Assembly (NCBI GenBank): GCA_902782905.1
Contig: CACZPB010000035.1
Coordinates: forward strand, 1-14,852
Reading direction: 5' to 3'
Length of the DNA stretch: 14,852 nt
Source: an uncultured bacterium
GTDB lineage: Bacteria > Cyanobacteriota > Vampirovibrionia > Gastranaerophilales > Gastranaerophilaceae
How positions within the stretch are numbered: the stretch's first letter is position 1; every line of letters starts with the position of its first letter. This document shows, piece after piece, positions 1 to 7,808 of the stretch. The position numbers were made by a program, and so were the translations under genes. The notes under the pieces were generated by a model. That model worked only from the letters and a program-made list of their open reading frames with translations, did not search any database and was not told where the DNA came from.

Positions 1-589
1 AAATGTTACCGTCGGTTTAAATTTGGTTAAGAAGTATCAGCCGGATATCGTACTTTTGGACATGAATATGCCGGAAAGAGACGGTTTGCAAGGGATTATT
101 GAGATTGGAAAATTAGGTTTAGGAACAAAAGTTTTGGCACTTTCAGGATATGATGATGCTGATTTGATTTTCAGAGCTATGAAAATTGGTGCTAAAGGAT
201 ATGTTTTAAAAACTATGGCATCCGCTCAACTTATTTATGCAATAGAAGAAGTATTGAACGGAAAGATTTACTTACCGCTTGCTCTGTCTTCAAGGTTCTT
301 TGAGTATTTTCAACAATCATTCAGAGAAGAAACCGAGAAAAAGCAATCAGATTCTGATGAAGAAAACTTGCTCGATTCACTAACTCAAAGAGAAGAAGAA
401 GTCTTGGAATTATTAACTCAAGGTATTACTTATAAAGGTGTTGCAAGCAAATTGTTTATTTCCGAAACAACAGTAAAAACTCACGTTAACAACATTTTTC
501 AAAAACTTCAAGTTAATGACAGAACTCAAGCTGTTTTGTATGCAATCAACAACGGCTTTTTAACAAAGAAAGTTAGAGTAGCTGTTTAG
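1..589 (+). CDS. Response regulator, NarL/FixJ (LuxR-HTH) family, 5'-truncated by window edge
   Basis: This is the 3' part of a two-component response regulator, a cytoplasmic DNA-binding transcription factor. The frame is open to the left edge (from base 2), so the true start lies outside; the TTG at 23 is internal to the receiver domain. The receiver shows the phospho-acceptor Asp in LLDMNMP (codon 59-61), the Ser switch residue in LALSG and the conserved Lys in GYVLK (codon 209-211). After a charged linker comes a LuxR-type helix-turn-helix (LTQREEEVLELL, then the recognition helix around SETTVKTHVNNIFQKL), close to the C-terminus. The histidine kinase gene begins 24 bases downstream, so the two are probably a cognate pair. 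Flagellar rod genes follow directly, which suggests, but does not prove, a motility target. Family assignment is firm; the regulon is inference. Confidence 0.93.
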   Translation, partial: NVTVGLNLVKKYQPDIVLLDMNMPERDGLQGIIEIGKLGLGTKVLALSGYDDADLIFRAMKIGAKGYVLKTMASAQLIYAIEEVLNGKIYLPLALSSRFFEYFQQSFREETEKKQSDSDEENLLDSLTQREEEVLELLTQGITYKGVASKLFISETTVKTHVNNIFQKLQVNDRTQAVLYAINNGFLTKKVRVAV

Positions 590-613
590 TTATAACAGAC
601 CAAGGTATATTTT

Positions 614-1840
614 ATGAAGAAAATTGTAAGACAGCAAAATTATTTAAAAGAACTTATCGAATCTCAAGGTAATCAGCCGCTATCAAAAATGGCATTGCGC
701 TGTATTATTAGAGGGATTTTGGAACCGCTTTTAGATAATCCGGAAGAAGGCGTTGTTTTACACAGATTTATTAACAAAAACGGGATTCAAGGACTTCTGA
801 AAAGATTGGAGTTTTCTTCGGTTGATTCTTATGATTTTTCGGACGAAGGGGGTCATTTAAGGGAAAAAGTTTGGGCAAATACAGAGTTTATAGCCGTAAT
901 GACCCACAGATTTGTATCCATAATAATCTGGGATAATAAAACTGAGAGTACACATTATGTGAGATACTATTCAATTTATAACTCAAAACTGCAAAATGAA
1001 GCATTGGATATTATAGACAGAAATACTGATGTGAATATAAAGGAATTTCAAGAAAGCTTCAAGCCTGACAGACGTGACAACATACTTTTAAATTCTTCCT
1101 TAAGACGTCTTATCGGGAATTTGGATGAAGCTTCGAAGGATGCGGTTTTAGGATTTGCTCAAATCCAATCTGAGAAAGAAGAAGTTGAGGCAAGTCAAAA
1201 TACAAGAGCAATAGCGCACGAAATTAGAAATCAACTTTCCATTTGCGAATTGTATACGGAGATTATAAAAAAACATTGTGCCAGAGAAGGAATAAAAGTT
1301 GAATCAATTTCTAACGGATTGGGTTGTATTTCAAGAGCAATAAAAATGGCGGGAAATTCTCTTATAGGACTAAAATCCGAAGAAAAAGCCGTTATTAAGC
1401 CTTATAAGCTAAAAGATTTAATAGAGAGTGCATCTGATTTGACGAAAGTGTACTTTGAGGGTAAAGATGTTGATTATATATTGGAAAACAATATAGATGT
1501 AAAGGTGCCTGTTGATGAGAATAGGTTTAGTGCGGCAATAATAAATCTCGTTAAAAATGCGATAGAAGCTTTTGGTTATGGTGATGCAAAAAATGGTAAG
1601 TATATTAAGATTAAAACTGAAGAAGAAGGAGATTTTGTTTCAGTAAAAATTTCTAACAACGCAGGAGAAATTAAAGAGCCTGAAAAAATATTCAAAGAAG
1701 GTTATACAACAAAAACTACAGGAAGCGGGCTGGGGCTGATTATTTGCAAAAAAACGATAGAAGAAATGTATGGTGGATTAGAACTTTCACATACAGGTGA
1801 AGATTACACGGAATTTGTTATAAAAATAGGAAAAGTTTAA
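614..1840 (+). CDS. Soluble cytoplasmic sensor histidine kinase
   Basis: A 408-aa two-component histidine kinase with no signal peptide or membrane segment, so it should sense a cytoplasmic signal or partner. Residues 1-180 are an N-terminal region I do not recognise. A DHp helix carries the H-box AIAHEIRNQLS with phospho-acceptor H202. The HATPase domain has an N-box (NLVKNAIEAF, 311-320, N315) and a G2 box (TGSGLGLIICKK, 369-380). The G1 box is atypical: the place of the usual DxGxG is ISNNAGEI (346-353), with Asn for the adenine-contacting Asp. Start is the ATG at 614 after a weak AAGG. It follows the response regulator gene and ends one base before the flgB start codon, so all three are likely co-transcribed. 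A soluble kinase next to flagellar genes recalls FlgS of epsilonproteobacteria, but the partner here is LuxR-type, not NtrC-type. Confidence 0.92.
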   Translation: MKKIVRQQNYLKELIESQGNQPLSKMALRCIIRGILEPLLDNPEEGVVLHRFINKNGIQGLLKRLEFSSVDSYDFSDEGGHLREKVWANTEFIAVMTHRFVSIIIWDNKTESTHYVRYYSIYNSKLQNEALDIIDRNTDVNIKEFQESFKPDRRDNILLNSSLRRLIGNLDEASKDAVLGFAQIQSEKEEVEASQNTRAIAHEIRNQLSICELYTEIIKKHCAREGIKVESISNGLGCISRAIKMAGNSLIGLKSEEKAVIKPYKLKDLIESASDLTKVYFEGKDVDYILENNIDVKVPVDENRFSAAIINLVKNAIEAFGYGDAKNGKYIKIKTEEEGDFVSVKISNNAGEIKEPEKIFKEGYTTKTTGSGLGLIICKKTIEEMYGGLELSHTGEDYTEFVIKIGKV

Positions 1841-1841
1841 A

Positions 1842-2324
1842 ATGGACTTGATAACAGACAGAACAATGAATATAACGCAGCTTGGCATGGACGGTCTCAT
1901 GCAGAGACAACACGCCATAGCATCAAATATTGCAAACGTTATGACACCGAATTTCCAGAGAAAAGAAGTTGCTTTTGAAAGTCAGCTTGCGGAAATTAGG
2001 GAAAAAGAGGACTTGAAAGATTATATCAAGGGTAAAAACAGTGTTGATTATAAGCCTCCTATGGTAGATGTTTTTACAGGTGAGGTACATAAGTACAGAG
2101 TGCCGACCTTGCAGGAAAAGGCTTATTTACAATCAAATGTTTATGATCAGTATAATCCTCAGGTTGTAACGGATGTCTATAGCGGGACTGATAATCACGG
2201 CAATAACGTTGAGTTAGAAAGAGAGATGATGGATTTGTCAAAAACCGGTACAAAATATCTGGTTCTGTCAAATCTTGAAAGGCGTAATTTTTCAGGCTTA
2301 AGTAGTGTTATAAGAGGACAATAA
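1842..2324 (+). CDS. flgB: Flagellar basal-body rod protein FlgB
   Basis: FlgB is a proximal rod subunit of the flagellar basal body, exported through the flagellar type III apparatus and assembled in the periplasm next to FliE and FlgC. The 160-aa protein has the N-terminal rod signature (QRQHAIASNIANVMTPNFQR) and the C-terminal FlgB pattern (GNNVELEREMMDLSKTGTKY, then a chain ending in SGLSSVIRGQ). There is no cleavable signal peptide, as expected. The ATG is one base after the kinase stop codon and the weak ribosome binding site AGGAAAAG lies within the kinase 3' end, which implies translational coupling. Length is slightly above the usual 110-140 aa. flgC and fliE follow, the conserved bacterial order. 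Confidence 0.96.
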   Translation: MDLITDRTMNITQLGMDGLMQRQHAIASNIANVMTPNFQRKEVAFESQLAEIREKEDLKDYIKGKNSVDYKPPMVDVFTGEVHKYRVPTLQEKAYLQSNVYDQYNPQVVTDVYSGTDNHGNNVELEREMMDLSKTGTKYLVLSNLERRNFSGLSSVIRGQ

Positions 2325-2332
2325 TATTGACA

Positions 2333-2349
2333 CTCTTGCCTTGCAAGAG
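2333..2349. repeat. Perfect short inverted repeat in the flgB-flgC spacer
   Basis: CTCTTGC and GCAAGAG (7 bp each) flank the 3-base loop CTT. The sequence continues with GGGTAAGGTGAATGG, giving an element of about 35 bases that resembles the reverse complement of the GC-rich palindrome at 3467-3501. It could be a degraded copy of a dispersed palindromic (REP/MITE-like) element or an RNA hairpin affecting the flgB/flgC expression ratio. No T-run follows, so it is not a classical terminator. Confidence 0.5.
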
Positions 2350-2407
2350 GGTAAGGTGAATGGAAAAATCACCGTTTGAGTCAACTAAACGCAGAAGAGG
2401 AGGCAAA

Positions 2408-2914
2408 ATGAGCTTCAATATATTTGATATAGCCGGTTCCGGCATGACGGCACAGAGAGTAAAAATGGATACGATTGCATCAAATATTGCAAACGTAAAT
2501 ACAACAAGACGTCCTGACGGTTCTAAGGGTGTTTATATTAAAAAAGACGTTGCTTTTAGAACGATATATGAAGATTCCTTGAACAGAGGATATTCAAATT
2601 TTTCAAGTAACAGTGCAGATGCTCAGTTTGACCCGAGAAGCGGAAATATGCTTATAAATGCCAATGTTGCATTAAATAACGGTATGCTAACCGGCGGTGT
2701 TCAGGTGGATGAAATTTATGAATCGGAAAACGGTGTGAAGACTGTTTATGACCCTACTCATCCGGATGCTGATGAGGATGGGTATGTAGATTTGCCTAAT
2801 GTTAATGTTGTTGAAGAAATGGTAGGCATGATATCAGCTTCAAGAGCTTATCAAGCAAACGCAACAGTTGCGGAAAACGTAAAGACAATGATGCAAAGTG
2901 CAATGAACATTTAA
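2408..2914 (+). CDS. flgC: Flagellar basal-body rod protein FlgC
   Basis: FlgC is a proximal rod protein of the flagellar basal body. The N-terminus carries the rod motif (GMTAQRVKMDTIASNIANVN) and the C-terminus the FlgC hallmark NVNVVEEMVGMISASRAYQAN, followed by a helix that packs into the rod core. The DPTHPDADEDGYVDLPNV segment is also characteristic. The frame is open back to an ATG at 2360, but the ATG at 2408 is preferred because AGAGGAGG sits just upstream and the family-like sequence begins there. This gives 168 aa, longer than the usual 135-150 aa; the extra length lies in the middle. The gene is separated from flgB by a spacer with a short hairpin and is followed by fliE. Confidence 0.95.
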   Translation: MSFNIFDIAGSGMTAQRVKMDTIASNIANVNTTRRPDGSKGVYIKKDVAFRTIYEDSLNRGYSNFSSNSADAQFDPRSGNMLINANVALNNGMLTGGVQVDEIYESENGVKTVYDPTHPDADEDGYVDLPNVNVVEEMVGMISASRAYQANATVAENVKTMMQSAMNI

Positions 2915-2965
2915 AACTTTTCCCTCCAAAGGTGAGATTGACTAAATAAAAGGAGAATTTCAGTA

Positions 2966-3388
2966 ATGGATTTTTCAACAGGTATAACTGAGTATGTAAA
3001 TAACTATAACTTAAATGCAATTGGTGATTACAACCAATTTTTGAAAAATAATGCATCTTTTCAATTTGATTCCACTCAACCTACAGAATTTGAAGCTGCA
3101 TTAGAGGCTGCGGGAAAACATTATCCTGTTCATGACAAAAATGATCCGACCGGATTGGGCTCTTTTGCATCACAATTTGGTAATGCGCTTAATAACAGCT
3201 TGAATGCAGTTAATAATGCAAAATTAGAAGCAAACCGAATGCAAGAAGATATAGCAATGGGCGGCTCAACAAGTATTCATGATGCAATGATTGCCGCAGA
3301 AAAAGCAACACTTAGTATGGAAATGGCAATTCAGATAAGAAACCGTATGATTTCAGCCTATACTGATATAACTAATATGGCAATATAA
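2966..3388 (+). CDS. fliE: Flagellar hook-basal body complex protein FliE
   Basis: FliE links the MS ring to the proximal rod and is among the first rod components exported. The diagnostic region is C-terminal: SIHDAMIAAEKATLSMEM followed by IQIRNRMISAYTDITNMAI, matching the family pattern of a helical segment with a conserved Arg and Ala-Tyr near the end. At 140 aa it is longer than the typical 100-110 aa; the excess is an N-terminal segment rich in Asn, Phe and Tyr (residues 1-45). AGGAG at 2951-2955 precedes the ATG at a spacing of 10. It ends the flgB-flgC-fliE group. A run of eight T lies just downstream (3395-3402) but lacks a GC-rich stem. Confidence 0.93.
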   Translation: MDFSTGITEYVNNYNLNAIGDYNQFLKNNASFQFDSTQPTEFEAALEAAGKHYPVHDKNDPTGLGSFASQFGNALNNSLNAVNNAKLEANRMQEDIAMGGSTSIHDAMIAAEKATLSMEMAIQIRNRMISAYTDITNMAI

Positions 3389-3466
3389 TATTAATTTTTT
3401 TTAATCCTGTTAGCAAAAATTTTTATTTTCTTGTATTATATCTATTAGAGTAATTCTGAGGAAAGC

Positions 3467-3501
3467 TTCCTCTCCCCGTACCCTCTCCGGCAGGGCGAGG
3501 G
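3467..3501. repeat. GC-rich imperfect palindrome between fliE and the decarboxylase gene
   Basis: A C-rich left part with two similar units (TTCCTCTCCCC and CCCTCTCC) is followed by GGGCGAGGG. CCCTC at 3481-3485 pairs with GAGGG at 3497-3501, and after one mismatch CC pairs with GG around a GGCA-type loop; the first C-rich unit can pair as an alternative. It stands out in an AT-rich spacer. Its reverse complement shares GAGGGTA, GG, GA and GGAA at matching spacing with the element at 2331-2362. Best read as a dispersed palindromic repeat; it may also act as a transcription boundary. Confidence 0.5.
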
Positions 3502-3524
3502 AAGAAAATAAAAGGTACTTAAAT

Positions 3525-4958
3525 TTGAAAGATATAAAGAAAAATACAGAGCAAAATGAAACCGTAAAAATTAAAGCACCAATTGTAGAAGCGCTAAAGG
3601 TAGCTTATGAAAATCCAACATATCAGTTTCACATTCCAGGGCATACAAAAGGTAAAGCTGTTTTCAAAGATTTTAAAAAGCTTATTGGTGATAAAGTTTT
3701 AAATCTTGATACCACAGATGAGTTTGATAATCTCGGTACGCTTCATCCTGCAACAGGTCCTATAAAAGAAGCTCAGGAACTTGCTGCAGAAGCTTTTGGT
3801 GCAAGGAAAACGTTCTTTCTTTTAAACGGCTCAACAGCCGGAAATTTAGCTATAGCAATGGCTTTTACAAAACCGCATCAAAAAGTCATTGTTAACAGAA
3901 ACTGCCATCGTTCAATCATTACAGGACTTATGATATCAGGTGCTGAGCCTATTTGGGTTTGTCCGAAAAGAATTGAAGATTGGTCTATTTGGGGCAACAT
4001 TGAAGCTGCTCAAATTGAGGAGCAGCTAAAAAATAACAAAGATGTATCTCTTGTATGGATAACAAATCCGACTTACGAAGGAATTGTTTCCGACGTTAAG
4101 TCAATTGCAGAGGTTTGTAAAAAATACGGAGTTCCTTTTGTCGTAGATGAAGCTCACGGATGTCTTTGGAATTTTAACAAACACCTTCCGGAAACAGCGC
4201 TAAAGCTGGGTGCAGACGCAGTTGTTCACTCGCTTCACAAAACAGGCGGAAGTATGAGTCAAACCTCTATGCTCCATATTGCAAAAAATTCTATTTTAGA
4301 TGAAGCAAGTGTGGAAAAAGCATTAAGGCTTCTTCATTCCACAAGCCCGTCGCTGTTATTGCTTGCAAGTCTGGATGCTGCAAGAGCTAATTTGATGACA
4401 AAAACCGGTCAAAAACTCTTAGATAGAACAATTTCTAACGCTAAATATCTCAGAGCAAGACTTGATGAAATTCCTAATTTACATCAAATAAAGGCTGATT
4501 TTGGATATAAAACAGATGTTACAAAAGTGTTTATTAAGATAGACGGACTATCCGGTAAAAGACTTGAGTCAATTTTAGAAATTGACTTTGGTATAGAAGT
4601 TGAATCGGCTTCTGACGTTGGTGTGCTAATTTTGTGCAATCTGGGAAATAAGCGTTCTGATTTTAAATATTTAGCGGATGCTTTGGAAAAAATAGCTTCT
4701 GCAAACCATAAGGATATATATTATTTGGAAGGCAGAAAACACATGCCTATGCTTGAGCCGGTGATTAAAATGAGCCTAAGAGACGCATATTATGCAGGTA
4801 AAATACGAATTCCAAAGGCAGAAGCAATAGGAAGAATATCGGCAGAAGTTGTTGCGGAATGTCCTCCCGGAATTTCAATTCTGCTCCCCGGAGAGCTTAT
4901 TACAGAAGCACATATGCCGTATTTGAATGATTATGAGACTTTAGAGGTTGTTGAATAA
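3525..4958 (+). CDS. Orn/Lys/Arg decarboxylase family protein (PLP-dependent, fold type I)
   Basis: A cytoplasmic PLP enzyme of the short SpeA/YaaO-like branch of the Orn/Lys/Arg decarboxylase family (477 aa; the family's long forms exceed 700 aa). It should remove CO2 from a basic amino acid to give agmatine, cadaverine or putrescine; the substrate cannot be read from sequence. Seen: FHIPGHTKGK near the N-terminus, phosphate-binding NGSTAGN (101-107), the PLP-stacking His in NCHRS (H128), VVDEAHG (Asp208 for the pyridine nitrogen) and the Schiff-base lysine in HSLHKTGG (K239). The C-terminal domain contains the family segment with ECPPGISILLPGE. Start is TTG at 3525 with AAAGGT eight bases upstream; no better start is visible. 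A polyamine role is likely. glmS follows after 48 bases, possibly with its own promoter. Confidence 0.9.
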   Translation: MKDIKKNTEQNETVKIKAPIVEALKVAYENPTYQFHIPGHTKGKAVFKDFKKLIGDKVLNLDTTDEFDNLGTLHPATGPIKEAQELAAEAFGARKTFFLLNGSTAGNLAIAMAFTKPHQKVIVNRNCHRSIITGLMISGAEPIWVCPKRIEDWSIWGNIEAAQIEEQLKNNKDVSLVWITNPTYEGIVSDVKSIAEVCKKYGVPFVVDEAHGCLWNFNKHLPETALKLGADAVVHSLHKTGGSMSQTSMLHIAKNSILDEASVEKALRLLHSTSPSLLLLASLDAARANLMTKTGQKLLDRTISNAKYLRARLDEIPNLHQIKADFGYKTDVTKVFIKIDGLSGKRLESILEIDFGIEVESASDVGVLILCNLGNKRSDFKYLADALEKIASANHKDIYYLEGRKHMPMLEPVIKMSLRDAYYAGKIRIPKAEAIGRISAEVVAECPPGISILLPGELITEAHMPYLNDYETLEVVE

Positions 4959-4972
4959 TTTTTACATATTTA

Positions 4973-4981
4973 TGTTAGAAT
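4973..4981 (+). promoter_or_regulatory. Possible extended -10 promoter for glmS
   Basis: TGTTAGAAT matches an extended -10 (TGn plus TAGAAT). The nearest -35-like hexamer, TTGAAT at 4951, is 19 bases upstream, which is rather long. The spacer between the decarboxylase gene and glmS is only 48 bases, so read-through is an equally good explanation. Confidence 0.3.
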
Positions 4982-5006
4982 TGTTTCATAAATAAGAGAG
5001 GTAAAT

Positions 5007-6851
5007 ATGTGCGGAATAGTTGGGTATGTCGGTAATAAAACAGCAGTGGATATATTGCTTGAAGGGTTGACCAGTCTTGAATACAGAGGATACGATTCAT
5101 CCGGAGTTGCTCTGAATATAGACGGCAAAGTTCAGCTTTTTAAGGCTCAAGGAAAGCTCCAAAACCTTAGAAATATTGTTCAAAATAATTATGCAGAAAT
5201 ATCAAAATCAACTATCGGTATTGGTCATATCAGATGGGCAACCCACGGTGTTCCCTCAATTGCTAACGCTCACCCGCACACTTGCAATTGCGGAAAAGTT
5301 GCTGTTGTTCACAACGGTATTATTGAAAACTTTAAAGAGTTAAAAGTAAAGCTTGAGGCTCAAGGGTGTACGTTCCGTTCACAAACAGATACTGAAACAG
5401 TAGCGCACCTCGTTGCATCAAAATTTGCTCAAACTCATGATTTAACAGAAGCTGTAAGACTTGCTACATTAGAAATCGAAGGCGCTTATGCGCTTGCGGT
5501 TGTTCATCAGGATGTAAAAGATACAATCGTTGCAACAAGAAGAAATGCGCCGCTCGTAATCGGTTTTGGAGAAGGTGAAAACTTTGTGGCATCAGATATT
5601 CCGGCGCTGATTCAATATACAAAAAAGGCAATGTATTTGGATGATAACCAAATTGTAACACTTACTCCAAGTGAAGCCAAAGTTATAGATATTGAGAAAA
5701 ACGAAGTACCGCTAAAAGTTGAAACTCTGCCTTGGGAGCCTGTTGCGCTTTCAAAAATGGGTTACAAACACTTTATGCTCAAAGAAATTCACGAGCAACC
5801 TGATATTGTAAGAAATGTTTTATCAGGAAAGTTGCACACAATGGACGAGCCGATTTCTTTGAACGAAGTAACATTGGATAGGGGTAAATTAAAAACATTA
5901 AACAGGATACAAATCGTTGCTTGCGGAACATCTTTACACGCAGCGATGGTAGGAAAATATTTGATAGAAGATTTCTGCGGAATTCCGGTAGAAGTTGAAG
6001 CATCAAGCGAGTATATTTACAGAAAAACAATAACTGATGAAAACACTCTTGTAATAGGTGTTTCGCAGTCGGGAGAAACTGCCGATACAATTACGGCAAT
6101 AAGGCAGGCCAAGAGAAAAGGATCACACATTCTTATTGTAACAAATAGACCTGACTCAACAATGGCAAGAGAAGCAGACAGTTTGGTTCCTGTTAATGCA
6201 GGTATAGAAGTATCTGTAGCTGCTACAAAATCATATATGGCGCAGCTTATTTCCTTCTATCTTCTTGCAATTTATATGGCAGAAGTGAAGGACTCTATTC
6301 CGCGCGAAGAACTTATTGAACTTAAGCATGAGTTGATAATGTTACCGCAAAAGATTGATAAAATTTTAACTCACAAAGATAATATACAAAAAATAGCAAG
6401 AAAATTCTCAAGCTTTAAAGATTTTATTTTTGTTGCAAGAGGAATTAATTTCCCTACAGCTCTGGAAGGTGCATTAAAGCTTAAGGAAATAAGTTATATC
6501 AATGCAACAGGCTATTCGGCAGGTGAGCTTAAGCACGGCCCTATCGCAATGCTTGATGATTCAATGCCTGTTCTTGCAATATTGATGAAGGGTAAAGTTT
6601 ACGAAAAGATTTTATCAAACGCAGAAGAAGCAAAAGCTCGTAATGCCAGAATGATAGCGCTGACTGATTCAGAAGACGGTAAACTTGAGGATTTATTTGA
6701 AAATATTATTCAAGTTCCAGAGATTTCTGAAATTCTCTCGCCTGCACTTGCAATAGTACCGTTACAGTTATTAGCATACTATATTGCGGAATTCTTAGGA
6801 AAAGACGTTGATCAACCGAGAAACTTGGCAAAATCTGTTACGGTAGAGTAG
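5007..6851 (+). CDS. glmS: Glutamine--fructose-6-phosphate aminotransferase (isomerizing) GlmS
   Basis: GlmS makes glucosamine-6-phosphate from fructose-6-phosphate and glutamine, the first committed step to UDP-GlcNAc for peptidoglycan and lipopolysaccharide. The 614-aa length is standard. The N-terminal glutaminase starts MCGIVGYVG, with Cys2 the nucleophile after Met removal, and has RWATHG (76-81), HNGIIEN (102-108) and SQTDTE (125-130). Two SIS sugar-isomerase domains follow: the first with CGTS (306-309), SQSGET (353-358) and VAATKSY, the second with ARGINFPTALEGALKLKE and GELKHGPIAM. The C-terminus LAKSVTVE is the conserved family ending. GAGAGG lies six bases before the ATG. The short upstream spacer leaves no room for a glmS ribozyme. 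Confidence 0.98.
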   Translation: MCGIVGYVGNKTAVDILLEGLTSLEYRGYDSSGVALNIDGKVQLFKAQGKLQNLRNIVQNNYAEISKSTIGIGHIRWATHGVPSIANAHPHTCNCGKVAVVHNGIIENFKELKVKLEAQGCTFRSQTDTETVAHLVASKFAQTHDLTEAVRLATLEIEGAYALAVVHQDVKDTIVATRRNAPLVIGFGEGENFVASDIPALIQYTKKAMYLDDNQIVTLTPSEAKVIDIEKNEVPLKVETLPWEPVALSKMGYKHFMLKEIHEQPDIVRNVLSGKLHTMDEPISLNEVTLDRGKLKTLNRIQIVACGTSLHAAMVGKYLIEDFCGIPVEVEASSEYIYRKTITDENTLVIGVSQSGETADTITAIRQAKRKGSHILIVTNRPDSTMAREADSLVPVNAGIEVSVAATKSYMAQLISFYLLAIYMAEVKDSIPREELIELKHELIMLPQKIDKILTHKDNIQKIARKFSSFKDFIFVARGINFPTALEGALKLKEISYINATGYSAGELKHGPIAMLDDSMPVLAILMKGKVYEKILSNAEEAKARNARMIALTDSEDGKLEDLFENIIQVPEISEILSPALAIVPLQLLAYYIAEFLGKDVDQPRNLAKSVTVE

Positions 6852-6897
6852 GCGTCTTTAGTAGCAAAAAGTATTTTGTTCATGTTTTAAATTAGAC

Positions 6898-7782
6898 ATG
6901 GCTGTAAATTTTTCTTTATGTCATACAAGCCTTGATAAAATAGGCAAAATAACGCTTGGTAACGTTTCAAAAGCAAATGAAACAACGCTTAATGTATTGC
7001 GCCAAAATACACCTTTGCGCCTGAAAGAGCTTGCGCAATTAAATTGTTTTGCAGCAGACAAAATTAAAACAGAATTGGATAAAGCTTACGGTAAAAATAA
7101 TTACGCAGTTGTTGCTATTGGACGTTCACTTTCTTCTATTGCCGAACTTTTGGGGAGTATGGGCGTAGATTCAAAAATAATTCCTCTCTCCGGATTGAGA
7201 AGACATGGTATAGAAGGTATAAAAAAAGATAATCTGCGTATATACAAAACTTTTTTGGCACAAAAAGGGCTTTCAAAAGCAGAGATAAGAAAAAATCAAG
7301 AAAAAAAGTACATCCTGATGGATTATACGTATTACGGGCGTTCACTAAAAAAAGCGGAAGAACTATTTAGAAAAAAAGAAATACTGGGCAATTTTGACAA
7401 TTTAATCTCTTTATCAATATCAGAAGTACTCAAAAAAGAGTACGAAGGCCGCCATTTTTCAAAATTGTTTGCTTGTAACAGATTTAAAGACTATGCTTTT
7501 GTTGGCAAGTTAGACATAAATCGCCTCCAAGACGTTTTTAAAGTATGTTCGCCTGATAGGGTAAAAGATTATCAAGGTAATATTAATCAAACTATAAGAA
7601 AATTGTTTTGGTTTAATGTTTTTGATTCTTTAATAAAAAAAGATTTTAAAAATGTTATGCCTATAAATGAAATAGCAGCTCTCAACAAGCATTATTACAG
7701 TCCTGAAGCAGTAAATAATTATTTAAAAAGAGAGATGGAGAAGATGCAAAATGCTTTCGAAGTGTTAAGTGCACTGAGATAA
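6898..7782 (+). CDS. Hypothetical protein with faint phosphoribosyltransferase-like motifs
   Basis: I do not recognise this 294-aa protein as a named family. It is Lys-rich and soluble, with no signal peptide or membrane helix. Two segments suggest a divergent phosphoribosyltransferase-like Rossmann fold: a strand-loop-helix YAVVAIGRSLSSIAELL (69-85) followed by a strand and IPLSGLR, and YILMDYTYYGRSLKKA (138-153), which aligns loosely with the PRPP-loop pattern (hydrophobic strand, D-D-x-x-T-T-G-x-T) but has Tyr in place of the second Asp and of both Thr. Residues 155-294 are helical and carry no motif I know. The ATG at 6898 is the first usable start after an in-frame stop and has no clear ribosome binding site. 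It lies 46 bases after glmS. A nucleotide or sugar-phosphate binding role is possible; catalysis is doubtful. Confidence 0.75.
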   Translation: MAVNFSLCHTSLDKIGKITLGNVSKANETTLNVLRQNTPLRLKELAQLNCFAADKIKTELDKAYGKNNYAVVAIGRSLSSIAELLGSMGVDSKIIPLSGLRRHGIEGIKKDNLRIYKTFLAQKGLSKAEIRKNQEKKYILMDYTYYGRSLKKAEELFRKKEILGNFDNLISLSISEVLKKEYEGRHFSKLFACNRFKDYAFVGKLDINRLQDVFKVCSPDRVKDYQGNINQTIRKLFWFNVFDSLIKKDFKNVMPINEIAALNKHYYSPEAVNNYLKREMEKMQNAFEVLSALR

Positions 7783-7802
7783 TTGTATTTTTGTGGTAAC
7801 AT
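7774..7802 (+). promoter_or_regulatory. Possible promoter for the 54-aa gene and ahcY
   Basis: An extended -10 (TGGTAACAT, hexamer 7797-7802) lies 17 bases after CTGAGA (7774-7779), which matches four of six -35 positions. Transcription would start near 7808-7809, at the start codon of the small gene, giving a leaderless or nearly leaderless message. Confidence 0.35.
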
Positions 7803-7808
7803 AAATTT

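Noticed and set aside
23..25. TTG as the start of the response regulator
   Set aside because: The frame continues upstream to the window edge with receiver-like sequence, and a start here would remove the first strand and acidic pocket of the receiver.
2360..2407. Upstream in-frame ATG as the flgC start
   Set aside because: The strong AGAGGAGG lies just before the ATG at 2408, and the 16 extra residues are not FlgC-like.
3389..3405. Intrinsic terminator directly after fliE
   Set aside because: A run of eight T is present, but only an AT-only pairing (ATTAA and TTAAT) precedes or flanks it; no stable stem is visible.
4959..5006. glmS ribozyme/riboswitch upstream of glmS
   Set aside because: The spacer is only 48 bases and AT-rich, far too short for the ribozyme.
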